Part shown: positions 52,181 through 60,372 of the stretch, in pieces | Numbering within the stretch: position 1 is the stretch's first letter | How the letters are laid out: each line of letters begins with the position of its first letter | Source of the DNA: Rheinheimera faecalis | GTDB taxonomy: Bacteria; Pseudomonadota; Gammaproteobacteria; Enterobacterales; Alteromonadaceae | Direction: 5' to 3' | NCBI RefSeq assembly: GCF_021290965.1 | Contig: NZ_JAJOYT010000005.1 | Coordinates: 124,001-188,000 of the forward strand | DNA: 64,000 bases | Position numbers and translations under genes: made by a program | The notes under the pieces: model-generated | The model's database searches: none | What the model was told of the DNA's origin: nothing | Seen by the model: the letters and a program-made list of their open reading frames with translations, nothing else

Positions 52181-53034
52181 CAGGCTTTGGCCAGAGTAGC
52201 TACAGGGCTTTCAGCTGTTTTAGCAGTCAGGTTACGTTTTGGTGCCGTTTTATAGTGAGTGCTGTACAGGGTCAAACCGGTAAAGGCTAAACCACCCACC
52301 AGATTGCCTAAAGCTGTTGGGATTTCGTTCCAGATCAGATAATCCATCACTGAGAAATCACCACCCATCATCATGGCAAAAGGGAACAAAAACATATTGA
52401 CCACTGAGTGTTCAAAACCCATAAAAAAGAACAACATAATAGGCATCCACATGGCCATCACTTTGCCGCTGACATGAGTGGAAATCATAGCGCCAACCAC
52501 GCCCATAGATACCATCCAGTTACACAACATGCCACGCAGGAATATCGTCATCCAGCCTGTGACACCATGTTCGGCATAACCTAAAGTACGGGCTTCACCC
52601 ACACCAGCCAGTTTTTGTCCAACTGCATCGGGTTCAAGATGAAAACCCATAGTCAGCACAAAAGCCATCATGGCGGCGACTGTTAAGGCTCCAAGGAAGT
52701 TACCGGTAAATACCAAACCCCAGTTACGAAGTACACCTTGCACTGTAACGCCTGGTCTTTTGTCCAATAAGGCTAGCGGTGTCAGTACAAAAACACCGGT
52801 TAATAAGTCGAACCCCATCAGATACAACATAATAAAACCGACTGGGAACAACATGGAACCTACTAAAAAGGATCCGGTTTGCACAGCTACTGTCACAGCA
52901 AATACTGCAGCCAAAGCCAGAATAGCTCCTGCCATATAAGAGCGGATCAGCGTATCCCGGGTGGACATAAAAATTTTGGATTCGCCGGCATCGACCATTT
53001 TGGTCACAAATTCGGCTGGAACTAAATAAGCCAT
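52180..53034 (-). CDS. nirC: Formate/nitrite channel, probably NirC
   Basis: 284 residues from the ATG at 53034 with AAGGTGA upstream; the longer frame to 53112 crosses the leader. FNT-family pentameric channel with six membrane segments. Family features are MVDAGESKIFMSTRDTLIR near the start, FLGALTVAAMM and the conserved GFEHSVVNMFLFP. Context next to a NirB operon favours nitrite over formate. It is the first gene of a leftward operon with the phosphatase-kinase and has a sigma-54-like promoter and leader terminator. Confidence 0.88.
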   Translation of the reverse strand: MAYLVPAEFVTKMVDAGESKIFMSTRDTLIRSYMAGAILALAAVFAVTVAVQTGSFLVGSMLFPVGFIMLYLMGFDLLTGVFVLTPLALLDKRPGVTVQGVLRNWGLVFTGNFLGALTVAAMMAFVLTMGFHLEPDAVGQKLAGVGEARTLGYAEHGVTGWMTIFLRGMLCNWMVSMGVVGAMISTHVSGKVMAMWMPIMLFFFMGFEHSVVNMFLFPFAMMMGGDFSVMDYLIWNEIPTALGNLVGGLAFTGLTLYSTHYKTAPKRNLTAKTAESPVATLAKA

Positions 53035-53091
53035 AGGTTCACCTTTTCCTGTTGTTGCTGTTGGTTTGTTCAGGTGCTGTTTTTTAAAAAA

Positions 53092-53146
53092 CAAAAAAGG
53101 CGTCCGGATCATTCTGTTGCCAGAAGATCGCGGGACGCCTTTGTCC
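53092..53146 (-). terminator. nirC leader terminator with ANTAR-type hairpin
   Basis: Read leftwards, GGCGTCC (53139-53133) pairs with GGACGCC (53105-53099); inside, GATC/GATC and TTCTG/CAGAA extend the stem, and six T follow. Just upstream and overlapping the 5' arm is GGAC-AAAGGC-GTCC (53146-53133), a hairpin with a hexaloop having A1 and G4. This is the same design as the nirB leader. A third hairpin, GAGGTG-GTAAT-CACCTC, lies before it (about 53173-53157). Confidence 0.78.
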
Positions 53147-53190
53147 TGAAATTTGTTGCGAGGTGATTACCACCTCTGCCGTTTTAACAG

Positions 53191-53206
53191 AGCAACTTTG
53201 ATGCCA
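53191..53206 (-). promoter_or_regulatory. Sigma-54-like promoter of the nirC operon
   Basis: On the minus strand TGGCAT-CAAAG-TTGCT matches the -24/-12 consensus with a single mismatch. The start of transcription would be near 53181, giving a leader of about 145 bases. Confidence 0.75.
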
Positions 53207-53280
53207 GCTGATGCTTTTATATCAATACATTGATTTTGTTTAGTTTTCGTAAAACTGATTTTGGATGACTGCTACAGCAA

Positions 53281-53319
53281 GGTGCCATTGTTGTGCATTT
53301 TCTGCACCGTTACAGGGCA
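53281..53319. promoter_or_regulatory. Two NtrC-like sites between nirC and nasR
   Basis: TGCACC-GTTAC-AGGGCA (53303-53319, 10 of 12 consensus positions) and, read on the minus strand, TGCACA-ACAAT-GGCACC (53297-53281, 8 of 12). Centres are 22 bases apart, about 108 and 130 bases before the nirC start of transcription. Confidence 0.6.
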
Positions 53320-53454
53320 ACACTGCTTTGTGCTCTGAAACAAAAAGACGGATTAATTCTGATTATCCAGCATTGGCGCGGTCTGGCAGCTGTCGCGGAC
53401 AGCGTGGAATAACCATTGCTAGAGTATGGGATTATCAGCACTGCAGAGTGAACC

Positions 53455-54741
53455 ATGAATTATCCGACAGCTCAGTTTTTGCTGGCCGCGAAACAGGCAG
53501 AAATAAAAGCCCTGCAGCAGCTTTCGGCGAACTGTTTACTGGTCACCAGCGTTAGTGAACTGGTGCATCAGTTGCAACGTGAGCGTGGTATCAGCAATAT
53601 TTTCCTGGCGTCAGACTGTGAAGTGTTTGTTGTGCAGCGCCAGCAGCAATTACTGCAAAGCACTAAAGCAGAGCAGCAGCTGCGTACCCAACTGAATCAG
53701 CAGTATCTGCAGGCGACCGAACCTTGTAATAGCAGCCGTTTACTGAGCGGAGTTTGTCTGGCATTGCAGGGTATGGATCATCTGGCTGAGTTACGCGAGC
53801 AGGTTGACAACCAAAAATTTACGCCGCTGCAATCGACCGAAGCTTACAGCAGATTAATTGCAGCCTGGCTGGCTGTAGTGCTGGAATCGGCTGATTTAGC
53901 CTGTGACGCTGGTATAACCCGTTTTTTGGTGGCGTTATTTAACTTACTGCAAACCAAAGAATATGCCGGACAGGAACGGGCATGGGGCGCTATGGGCTTA
54001 GCTTCGGGTCAGTTAACCACTGAGTTGGCCGAACGTTTGTTATTGCTGCAACAAGCGCAGCAACATAGTGCCGCTGTATTTTTGGAGTTTGCCACTGCAT
54101 CACAGCAACAGCAGTGGCATCAGCTGGAACAAGCTACTGCGTCAAAACAACTGCAGCAATTAAGAACTATGATCCAACAATTGTCCGGTACTGCAGCACC
54201 GGTGCCTGCGGTCAGCGATCTCTGGTATCAGTTTGCCACTGAACGTATGGATGCTATGCATCTGTTACAGGCTGGATTAACCTCAGAGTTGCAGCAACTG
54301 ACGTCAGCCACAGTCGATGCGGCACAGCAGCAGTTGCAGCAGCATCAACTGAAACTGACCGAACTGACAGAGCTACCAGCCAGTTCAGGTTTAACTTTAT
54401 TAATTGACCCGGGTATGTTGGGTTTATATGGAGCTTCTGTTGTGCCTGCAGGTCAGGCCGAACAAAATGTGCAGGCACCAAGCCGATCCTTTTATCAGCT
54501 ATTGTCTGAACAAGCCCAGCATATCCGTCAAATGCATACAGAGCTAACAGATGCCCGCCGCGCTATCAGCGAACAAAAGCTGATTGACCGTGCTAAGTTA
54601 TTGCTAATGCAGTACAAAAAACTGACCGAAGAGCAAGCCTATCGCCAATTGCAGCAAAGTGCGATGAAGCAACAATGCCGTATTGCCGATGTAGCCGATG
54701 CTGTGGTGAAAGCGTTAAAGCCTGTGAAAACATCGCCTTAG
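53455..54741 (+). CDS. nasR: Nitrate/nitrite-responsive antiterminator NasR (NIT-ANTAR)
   Basis: 428 residues. The N-terminal two thirds is a helical NIT domain, recognisable by LVHQLQRERGISNIFLAS, which binds nitrate or nitrite in Klebsiella NasR. The last 55-60 residues are an ANTAR RNA-binding domain (ARRAISEQKLIDRAKLLL, LTEEQAYRQLQQSAMKQQ, VADAVV). On ligand binding such proteins dimerise, bind paired hairpins in nascent leaders and prevent termination. Two matching leaders (nirB and nirC) are in this window. The gene is divergent from nirC and its 3' end overlaps that of the next gene by four bases. The start has only a weak ribosome site. Confidence 0.9.
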   Translation: MNYPTAQFLLAAKQAEIKALQQLSANCLLVTSVSELVHQLQRERGISNIFLASDCEVFVVQRQQQLLQSTKAEQQLRTQLNQQYLQATEPCNSSRLLSGVCLALQGMDHLAELREQVDNQKFTPLQSTEAYSRLIAAWLAVVLESADLACDAGITRFLVALFNLLQTKEYAGQERAWGAMGLASGQLTTELAERLLLLQQAQQHSAAVFLEFATASQQQQWHQLEQATASKQLQQLRTMIQQLSGTAAPVPAVSDLWYQFATERMDAMHLLQAGLTSELQQLTSATVDAAQQQLQQHQLKLTELTELPASSGLTLLIDPGMLGLYGASVVPAGQAEQNVQAPSRSFYQLLSEQAQHIRQMHTELTDARRAISEQKLIDRAKLLLMQYKKLTEEQAYRQLQQSAMKQQCRIADVADAVVKALKPVKTSP

Positions 54742-55616
54742 TAACCCAGTTGTGGGTCAAACCACAGCGCTTTGTTGTGCAAAGGTGTTTGGGCTGGAAG
54801 AAGCGGGTTGTTCAGTGGAATCACAGTTCTGGATTTTAAATCGGCCTGTTGTATGGCGCTGCTGAAATGTTGTAAAAACAGCTGCTGCATGCTGCCATCT
54901 TCAATGGCACGCAGTAGCCCTATTTCAATGGCATTGGCCAGTTCGATATTGTCTTTTTGCACAAAAAAATACAAAGCAGCCGGGTAATGCAACACCCACT
55001 TCGGCGCAACTGTCAGCGACATGCCTGTTTTTTGCTGCAATTCTGGCCAGATTTCTGTAATTGAGCGGGGGAAATAATCAATACGTTTGGCCTGCAACAT
55101 TTTGAACATAGCGTCAAAGTCACCGCTGCCTAATACCCGAAAATGATTGGCTTTTAAAATAGGGTAATCCGGCCAGTCACTGCCCTGAATAGACGGACTG
55201 GTTTTTAATTGCTTTTCATCCAGATGCTGAATTTTTTGTTCGTTATCGTTGTGAATAAGCAACAAACGCCAGCCAATTAAACCTCTGTCTATTGGAATAC
55301 GGATGGGCTTGAGTTCTTTTTCCCGTTCTGGTGAGGTCATTGTCCAGACCACATCCAGTCCACTTTTAGAACCCAACTGGCGCAAAGTCCTGTGTTGGGT
55401 CATCACTTGGCCGCTGGGGACCAGCTGATACTCAGTGCCGGATTTCTCTATCGCCAGATGCAATAAAGCAATGGGGTAACTGCCACGGGCATCACCCAAC
55501 ATAGACATAGGCCATGAGTAGATCACTTGTTGTGGTTGTGCGCTGCTGAAAGCGGGCAACAGCATCAACAGAAAAGGCAGAAGCAGAAGACAAAACCGGG
55601 CTGTCATCACAGACAT
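54738..55616 (-). CDS. Periplasmic solute-binding-like protein
   Basis: 292 residues from the ATG at 55616, preceded by GGAG; a GTG at 55625 and an ATG at 55607 are alternatives. A signal peptide (MTARFCLLLLPFLLMLLPAF onwards) is followed by a type II substrate-binding fold of the amino-acid-binding kind (SBP_bac_3-like): LHLAIEKSGTEYQLVPSG, VLGSGDFDAMFKMLQAKRID. Lone proteins of this sort without transporter genes are frequent in Alteromonadales; ligand and partner are unknown. It shares its 5' region with the divergent FKBP gene. Confidence 0.7.
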   Translation of the reverse strand: MSVMTARFCLLLLPFLLMLLPAFSSAQPQQVIYSWPMSMLGDARGSYPIALLHLAIEKSGTEYQLVPSGQVMTQHRTLRQLGSKSGLDVVWTMTSPEREKELKPIRIPIDRGLIGWRLLLIHNDNEQKIQHLDEKQLKTSPSIQGSDWPDYPILKANHFRVLGSGDFDAMFKMLQAKRIDYFPRSITEIWPELQQKTGMSLTVAPKWVLHYPAALYFFVQKDNIELANAIEIGLLRAIEDGSMQQLFLQHFSSAIQQADLKSRTVIPLNNPLLPAQTPLHNKALWFDPQLGY

Positions 55617-55753
55617 TGCATGCACTCCGTGGCGTTGATTTAGAAACTATAGAACATTTCAGCTGCAAGGTTAGTCGGCTGACTTCTGCTGATGTTATTT
55701 CGCCGAATATTTGCAGTTATAATCAGCGGCAAAAGTTGAGGGCAGGTAAAGAG

Positions 55754-56092
55754 ATGACTGACGAATTAAAAATTGAAGATTTGGTGTTGGGGGAGGGCAA
55801 AGCTGCTGAACGTGGAGCTTTAATTACCGCACATTATCGTGGCTGGCTGGAAGATGGCACAGAGTTCGATTCGTCCCATAAAAGAGGCGAAGCTTTTCAG
55901 TGTATTTTAAGCAATAACAGAGTGATTCAAGGCTGGATTTTAGGCTTAAAAGGCATGCAGGTGGGTGGCAAACGTAAGTTATGGGTGCCTGCTCATTTAG
56001 CTTATGGCGAACGCCAGATAGGCACTATGATCCCACCACACTCGAACCTGATTTTTGAGATAGAACTGTTAGAAGTGCTGACGCGGGACTGA
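55754..56092 (+). CDS. FKBP-type peptidyl-prolyl isomerase
   Basis: 112 residues from the ATG at 55754 with AGG upstream; the longer frame to 55616 overlaps the divergent promoter region. One FKBP domain covers the whole protein: ITAHYRGWLEDGTEFDSSHK, VIQGWILGLKGMQVGGKRKL, and PAHLAYGERQIGTMIPPHSN followed by LIFEIELLEV. It speeds cis-trans isomerisation of Xaa-Pro bonds. No signal peptide, so it is cytoplasmic. Confidence 0.93.
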   Translation: MTDELKIEDLVLGEGKAAERGALITAHYRGWLEDGTEFDSSHKRGEAFQCILSNNRVIQGWILGLKGMQVGGKRKLWVPAHLAYGERQIGTMIPPHSNLIFEIELLEVLTRD

Positions 56093-56101
56093 TAACCCCG
56101 T

Positions 56102-56243
56102 CATCCTTGCAGCCGCAGCTTTGTTGACTGCGAGCTTTCGCCCCGGTCACATAGTGATCTATGCTCCCGGGGTCTCAATCTCTTGTCGCCGCGTTGCGAC
56201 TTCAATGCTTTAGGGGTTGCGCCTTCATCCTTGTAGCCGCAGT
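56102..56243. repeat. Intergenic repeat element with nested hairpin
   Basis: Two direct copies of CATCCTTGYAGCCGCAG (56102-56118 and 56227-56243) flank a stretch with the inverted repeat CCCCGG...CCGGGG (about 56141-56172) enclosing CATAG-TGAT-CTATG. No coding frame was found. The form resembles dispersed intergenic elements of Alteromonadales genomes, from memory. Confidence 0.5.
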
Positions 56244-56343
56244 GTTGCCGAAGAAACACAGCTGTTTTGTTATCAGTAGGTTATAAATTTGAAACCACTT
56301 ACATTCAGCTGTCTTACTGCTCTGTTCTTTATCTAAATCTAGT

Positions 56344-56358
56344 TGATAACAATTCGTA
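56344..56358 (+). promoter_or_regulatory. Possible Fur box of the TonB receptor
   Basis: TGATAACAATTCGTA matches 10 of 14 positions of the 7-1-7 Fur consensus TGATAAT-N-ATTATCA. It lies 39 bases before the receptor start, where Fur would block transcription under iron sufficiency. Confidence 0.5.
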
Positions 56359-56396
56359 TTAGTGTATTATTCGCTCAATTTTATTGGGGGGTAATC

Positions 56397-58532
56397 ATGG
56401 CGTTACAACAGAAATTCAGAAAGCTGCCAGTGGTATTGGCAGTTCAATTGGCTTGTATGGTGTGTGTGGTTCAGGCTGCAGATGACAAAACTGAAAAAGA
56501 AATTGAAAAGATTTCGGTGAAAGGTCATTACACAGTGAATGAAAACATTGATACAGCTACTGGTTTAGGTTTGTCTTTATTTGAAACCCCTCAGTCTGTC
56601 AGCGTGATTACCTCACAACGTATTATCGACCAGGGCTTCAGCGGTATTAATGAAGTGATTAGCCAAACTGTAGGTGTGTCGGCTAAACAGCTGGATACGA
56701 CGCGTAATACCTTTAGTGCCCGTGGTTTTGATATTGATAAATACCAGATTGATGGTGTGCCTTTAGCCTGGTCTTTAGCCGGAGATTCCGGTGAAACCAT
56801 CACTGACGTGTCGATTTATGAGCGTATTGAAGTAGTACGTGGCGCTACAGGCTTACTGACTGGTGCTGGTGATCCTTCTGCTTCTATCAACCTGGTGCGT
56901 AAACATGCAAATTCTGCTGAACTGACAGGCTATGTTAATGCGGGCATTGGTCGTTGGAATAACAGGTTTATCACTGCAGACGTATCGACTGGTTTAGATG
57001 CTGAAGGCGATTTACGTGTACGTTTAGTCGCGAAAAAAGAAGTTGGCGACAGCTTTATGGATATCCCTGAAGACGACAAAACTGTGCTTTATGGGGTAGT
57101 AGATGCTGATTTAACGGAACAGACTTCTGTTAGTTTCGGTAGCAGCTATCAGGATAACGACCCTAAAGGTTCGACCTGGGGTGGTTTAGCTGCCTGGTTT
57201 AGTGATGGTACTGCAACCAATTGGGACAGAAGCATCACTTCTGCCGCAGACTGGACTTACTGGGCCTCTACAAACGAAAACAATTTTGCCAATCTGGTGC
57301 ATAACTTCTCTAATGGCTGGCAGGCTAAAGCCAGCTTCAATCAGACTCAAAATACTGCAGATACTCAATTGCTTTATATTTTCGGCTCACCAGACAAAGA
57401 GACAGGTTTAGGTTTGTCTCCATGGCCTTATAAAAGCTCAGGTACCAGCAAACAAAACAGCGTGGATGTGCAGTTAAAAGGTGATTACCAGCTTTTAGGT
57501 CAGAGCCATGAGTTTGTCGTAGGTGTATTAAACAGCAAGCAGGAAGCCCAAACAGTTACTTTTGCTCAAACCTCTGCTTTTGTTCCTGTCGGCAATTTCT
57601 ATGAATGGACGGGTAGCACTTATCCTGAGCCGACCTTCTCTGGTACACCAGCTGTAGCAGTAGATTTAAACACAGAGCAGGATGGTTACTATGCGGCCAC
57701 CCGTTTTTCTCTGACTGACGATTTAAAACTGATTGCCGGTGGTCGTTTATCCAAGTGGGAGCGCACTGGTGTGAACTACGGTGTTGTTGAGAACTTTGGT
57801 GATGACAGTGTGTTTGTGCCTTATGCTGGTTTGATGTACCAGTTGAATGCAAACCACAATGCCTATATCAGTCAGACTGAAATCTTTAAGCCACAAAATG
57901 CCCGTGTCGCTTCTGGTGCTTTTATTGATCCGCTGGAAGGCACAAACACTGAGTTGGGTTTAAAAAGCTCCTTCCTGGATGGCGCCGTACAAACTGCAGT
58001 GGCTGTATTCAAAGTGGAGCAGGACAACCTGGCTCAGGCTATTGGCACTTTCCCGCCTGTAGGGAACAATCTGCCTGAAACTATGTATCGTGCGGCTCAG
58101 GGTGTCGAAAGTGAAGGTTTTGAAGTGGAAGTGATAGGTCAGTTGATGGACAACTGGAATATCTCTGCCGGCTATTCTCAGTTTAAAGCCGAAGACGCAG
58201 CTGGTACTGAAGTAAATACTGATCACCCACGTAAAAAGCTGAACGTCTTTACGACCTACGACTTTGCTAATGAGTTACAAGGCTTAGTCATTGGTGGTGG
58301 TATCAGTTGGGAAGATGAGCAGTACAGTGGTACAGCACCAAAAATTCTGCGACAGGATTCGTATAGCTTGGTTAGCCTGATGGCCCGTTATGAAGTGACA
58401 GAACAGCTGTCGGTGCAGTTTAACGTCGACAACCTGTTTGATGAAACTTACTACAGCCAGATTGGTTTCTTTGACCAATACGGCTACGGCACACCACGTA
58501 ACTTCACTTTAGGCGCGACTTACTCGTTCTAA
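56397..58532 (+). CDS. TonB-dependent siderophore receptor
   Basis: 711 residues from the ATG at 56397 behind a GGGGGGT ribosome site; 18 codons upstream are in-frame but unlikely. Signal peptide about 1-28, a TonB box-like IEKISVKG, the plug domain (ETPQSVSVITSQRIIDQG, IDGVPLAW, YERIEVVRGATGLLTGAGDP followed by SASINLVRK) and a 22-stranded barrel ending in the terminal Phe (TLGATYSF). The RGATGLLTGAGDPSA region is typical of ferric-siderophore receptors of the FhuE/FpvA/FoxA group. It imports ferric siderophore with TonB-ExbBD energy; the exact siderophore is unknown. Confidence 0.93.
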   Translation: MALQQKFRKLPVVLAVQLACMVCVVQAADDKTEKEIEKISVKGHYTVNENIDTATGLGLSLFETPQSVSVITSQRIIDQGFSGINEVISQTVGVSAKQLDTTRNTFSARGFDIDKYQIDGVPLAWSLAGDSGETITDVSIYERIEVVRGATGLLTGAGDPSASINLVRKHANSAELTGYVNAGIGRWNNRFITADVSTGLDAEGDLRVRLVAKKEVGDSFMDIPEDDKTVLYGVVDADLTEQTSVSFGSSYQDNDPKGSTWGGLAAWFSDGTATNWDRSITSAADWTYWASTNENNFANLVHNFSNGWQAKASFNQTQNTADTQLLYIFGSPDKETGLGLSPWPYKSSGTSKQNSVDVQLKGDYQLLGQSHEFVVGVLNSKQEAQTVTFAQTSAFVPVGNFYEWTGSTYPEPTFSGTPAVAVDLNTEQDGYYAATRFSLTDDLKLIAGGRLSKWERTGVNYGVVENFGDDSVFVPYAGLMYQLNANHNAYISQTEIFKPQNARVASGAFIDPLEGTNTELGLKSSFLDGAVQTAVAVFKVEQDNLAQAIGTFPPVGNNLPETMYRAAQGVESEGFEVEVIGQLMDNWNISAGYSQFKAEDAAGTEVNTDHPRKKLNVFTTYDFANELQGLVIGGGISWEDEQYSGTAPKILRQDSYSLVSLMARYEVTEQLSVQFNVDNLFDETYYSQIGFFDQYGYGTPRNFTLGATYSF

Positions 58533-58540
58533 AAGAATGA

Positions 58541-58568
58541 AAGGGTCAGAGTGTTAACTCTGACCCTT
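58541..58568. terminator. Hairpin terminator after the TonB receptor (GGGTCAG type)
   Basis: AAGGGTCAGAG and CTCTGACCCTT pair perfectly around TGTTAA. It lies between convergent genes and can serve both. One of four GGGTCAG-cored hairpins in the window. Confidence 0.8.
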
Positions 58569-58571
58569 ACT

Positions 58572-59507
58572 TTAAGCTAAAGCGTAATCCACACCTGCAC
58601 AAATCACAGCAACCTGAGCTGCATTACACTGTTCCGGGCTGGCTTTAGGGCTATCCGGATACACCTCTGTAGTAGTCACAAATTTGGCATCTGTCATACC
58701 ACCACATAATCCCAAGGCACGTTTCGGGTAATTCACCACGCCAAACTGAGCGAGTTTTTCACCGATCAGACAGCCATTTTCGTCTGCTTCGGCTATATGA
58801 GTGACTTTTTGCACCGCGTCGATAATAGCGCGTTGAAAGCCCGCTTCCGGTTTGTTGCTATCACCTACCAGATAAAAACCATCAGGAATATTCCAGTTGT
58901 GGTTCACAGTGCCATCACGGGCTGCTTTAGCTGGCCGGAATTCGCTGTTATCCGAATCTGTAGTTTCGTGCAGGTCGATATGCACCAAAACTTCACCACT
59001 GTGCTGACGGACAAAAGCCATAGCTTGCGTTGCTTCTTCGGACTGACTTTCTGCGCCAAAAGAGCGGTTAGGGTCTACTGCTTTTGGATTCCAGCGGTTA
59101 ATGGTTTCATAACCCCAGGGGCTGATGCAGGGCAGAACCAACAAATTCACTTTGTCGCTGTAACGGCTGAACTGCTCTTTAACAAACTTAAGCGCACCTT
59201 GCACGCCACTGGTTTCATAACCATGCACACCACCAGTCACCAGTACTATAGGTTTCCCGGCTTGCCAGTTTTTGCTGCGAACAGCAAACAGCTCATACAA
59301 AGGTAAATCAAAACTGCGGTAATCCAGCTTACCGTAACTAACCAGTTCGGCTGTATCAGGTACATTCAGCAGCAAAGGTTTCACTACTTCGTCTTCATAA
59401 CTGCGTTTAATCTGTTGCTCACTCAGCCACTGCTTTTTTTCAGCCTCGCCCCAAGGCGTGCCTACAGTACCTATGTGATAAATAAAGTCTTTCATTGGGC
59501 TGGTCAT
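58572..59507 (-). CDS. M14-family zinc carboxypeptidase-like protein
   Basis: 311 residues. Zinc ligands are in GGVHGYETSG (His and Glu) and HIDLHETT (second His); the catalytic Glu is probably in TTTEVYPD. INRWNPKAVDPNRSFG gives the substrate-binding Asn-Arg. The pattern is nearer to the succinylglutamate-desuccinylase/AstE-like and M14 peptidases without signal peptide, so it is cytoplasmic. It may remove C-terminal residues or side-chain groups from small peptides. AAGGT lies before the ATG. Confidence 0.85.
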   Translation of the reverse strand: MTSPMKDFIYHIGTVGTPWGEAEKKQWLSEQQIKRSYEDEVVKPLLLNVPDTAELVSYGKLDYRSFDLPLYELFAVRSKNWQAGKPIVLVTGGVHGYETSGVQGALKFVKEQFSRYSDKVNLLVLPCISPWGYETINRWNPKAVDPNRSFGAESQSEEATQAMAFVRQHSGEVLVHIDLHETTDSDNSEFRPAKAARDGTVNHNWNIPDGFYLVGDSNKPEAGFQRAIIDAVQKVTHIAEADENGCLIGEKLAQFGVVNYPKRALGLCGGMTDAKFVTTTEVYPDSPKASPEQCNAAQVAVICAGVDYALA

Positions 59508-59539
59508 ACCGCACCTTTTTTCTATAAATCAGATTGTTG

Positions 59540-60196
59540 TTATTCAGTGGTCATTTCATCGGCAATTTGCAGCAGACTGGCCGCTAAAGTAGCAGGGTCT
59601 TGTGCGCCGGAAATTAAGTAACGTTGATTAATGACAAAAGCTGGCACTGAACTGATACCCGCTTGCTGATACTGTGCTTCTTCGGTGCGCACTTCATCAA
59701 TAAACTGTTCTGATTGCAGCACTTTTAACGCTTCATCTGCGTTCAGTCCGGCTTTTTCTGCGCATTTTTGCAGAACGTCAGCTTTTGACACATCTTCGGC
59801 AAAACCAAAGTAGGCTTCAAATAAAGCTTGTTTCATCGCTGTTTGTTTATCAAAAGCCGCCGCCCATTTCACCAGACGGTGCGCATCAAAGGTATTGCAG
59901 GTAAAACGTTGCTGCATTTTATCGAAGTTCAGCCCAAGATCTGCAGCAACCTGCATCATTGACTGTTGTGACGCGCGCATTTCATCTTCGCTGCGGCCAT
60001 ATTTTTTGCTCAGTGCAGGCAAAATCGGCTCTGGAACTAGCTTTGGATCCGGGTTTAATTCAAAGGCCCGCCATTGAATACTGACGCTGACTTTATCTTT
60101 TATGCTGTCCATGGCTTGTTCCAGCCGTGCGTAGCCAATGGCGCACCATGGGCAGGCAATATCAGAGACTAAATCTATATGCAGGTTTTTCATCAC
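59540..60196 (-). CDS. DsbA-family oxidoreductase, FrnE-like
   Basis: 218 residues. Thioredoxin fold with a helical insert and active site CPWC in SDIACPWCAIGYARLEQAM; the cis-Pro region is SVPAFVINQRYLISGAQ. FrnE/polyketide-type DsbA proteins are cytoplasmic disulfide oxidoreductases or isomerases; no signal peptide is present here. CNTFDAHRLVKWA is a family signature. It lies 32 bases upstream of the M14 gene on the same strand, so co-transcription is likely. Confidence 0.92.
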   Translation of the reverse strand: MMKNLHIDLVSDIACPWCAIGYARLEQAMDSIKDKVSVSIQWRAFELNPDPKLVPEPILPALSKKYGRSEDEMRASQQSMMQVAADLGLNFDKMQQRFTCNTFDAHRLVKWAAAFDKQTAMKQALFEAYFGFAEDVSKADVLQKCAEKAGLNADEALKVLQSEQFIDEVRTEEAQYQQAGISSVPAFVINQRYLISGAQDPATLAASLLQIADEMTTE

Positions 60197-60372
60197 AGAT
60201 CCTGAATCAGGGAAGTTTTGTTGGATCTGGTTACGTGAGCTCAGTATATCAATACTGGAACGGGGATTTGTTCAAATTGAGGTGGAAAATCTGCGTCAAA
60301 ATAAGCAGCCGGATGCTGATTTCCGGCTACTTGTTATTGTTGCTTTATAGCAATGACTAGCTGTGGGGCAGT

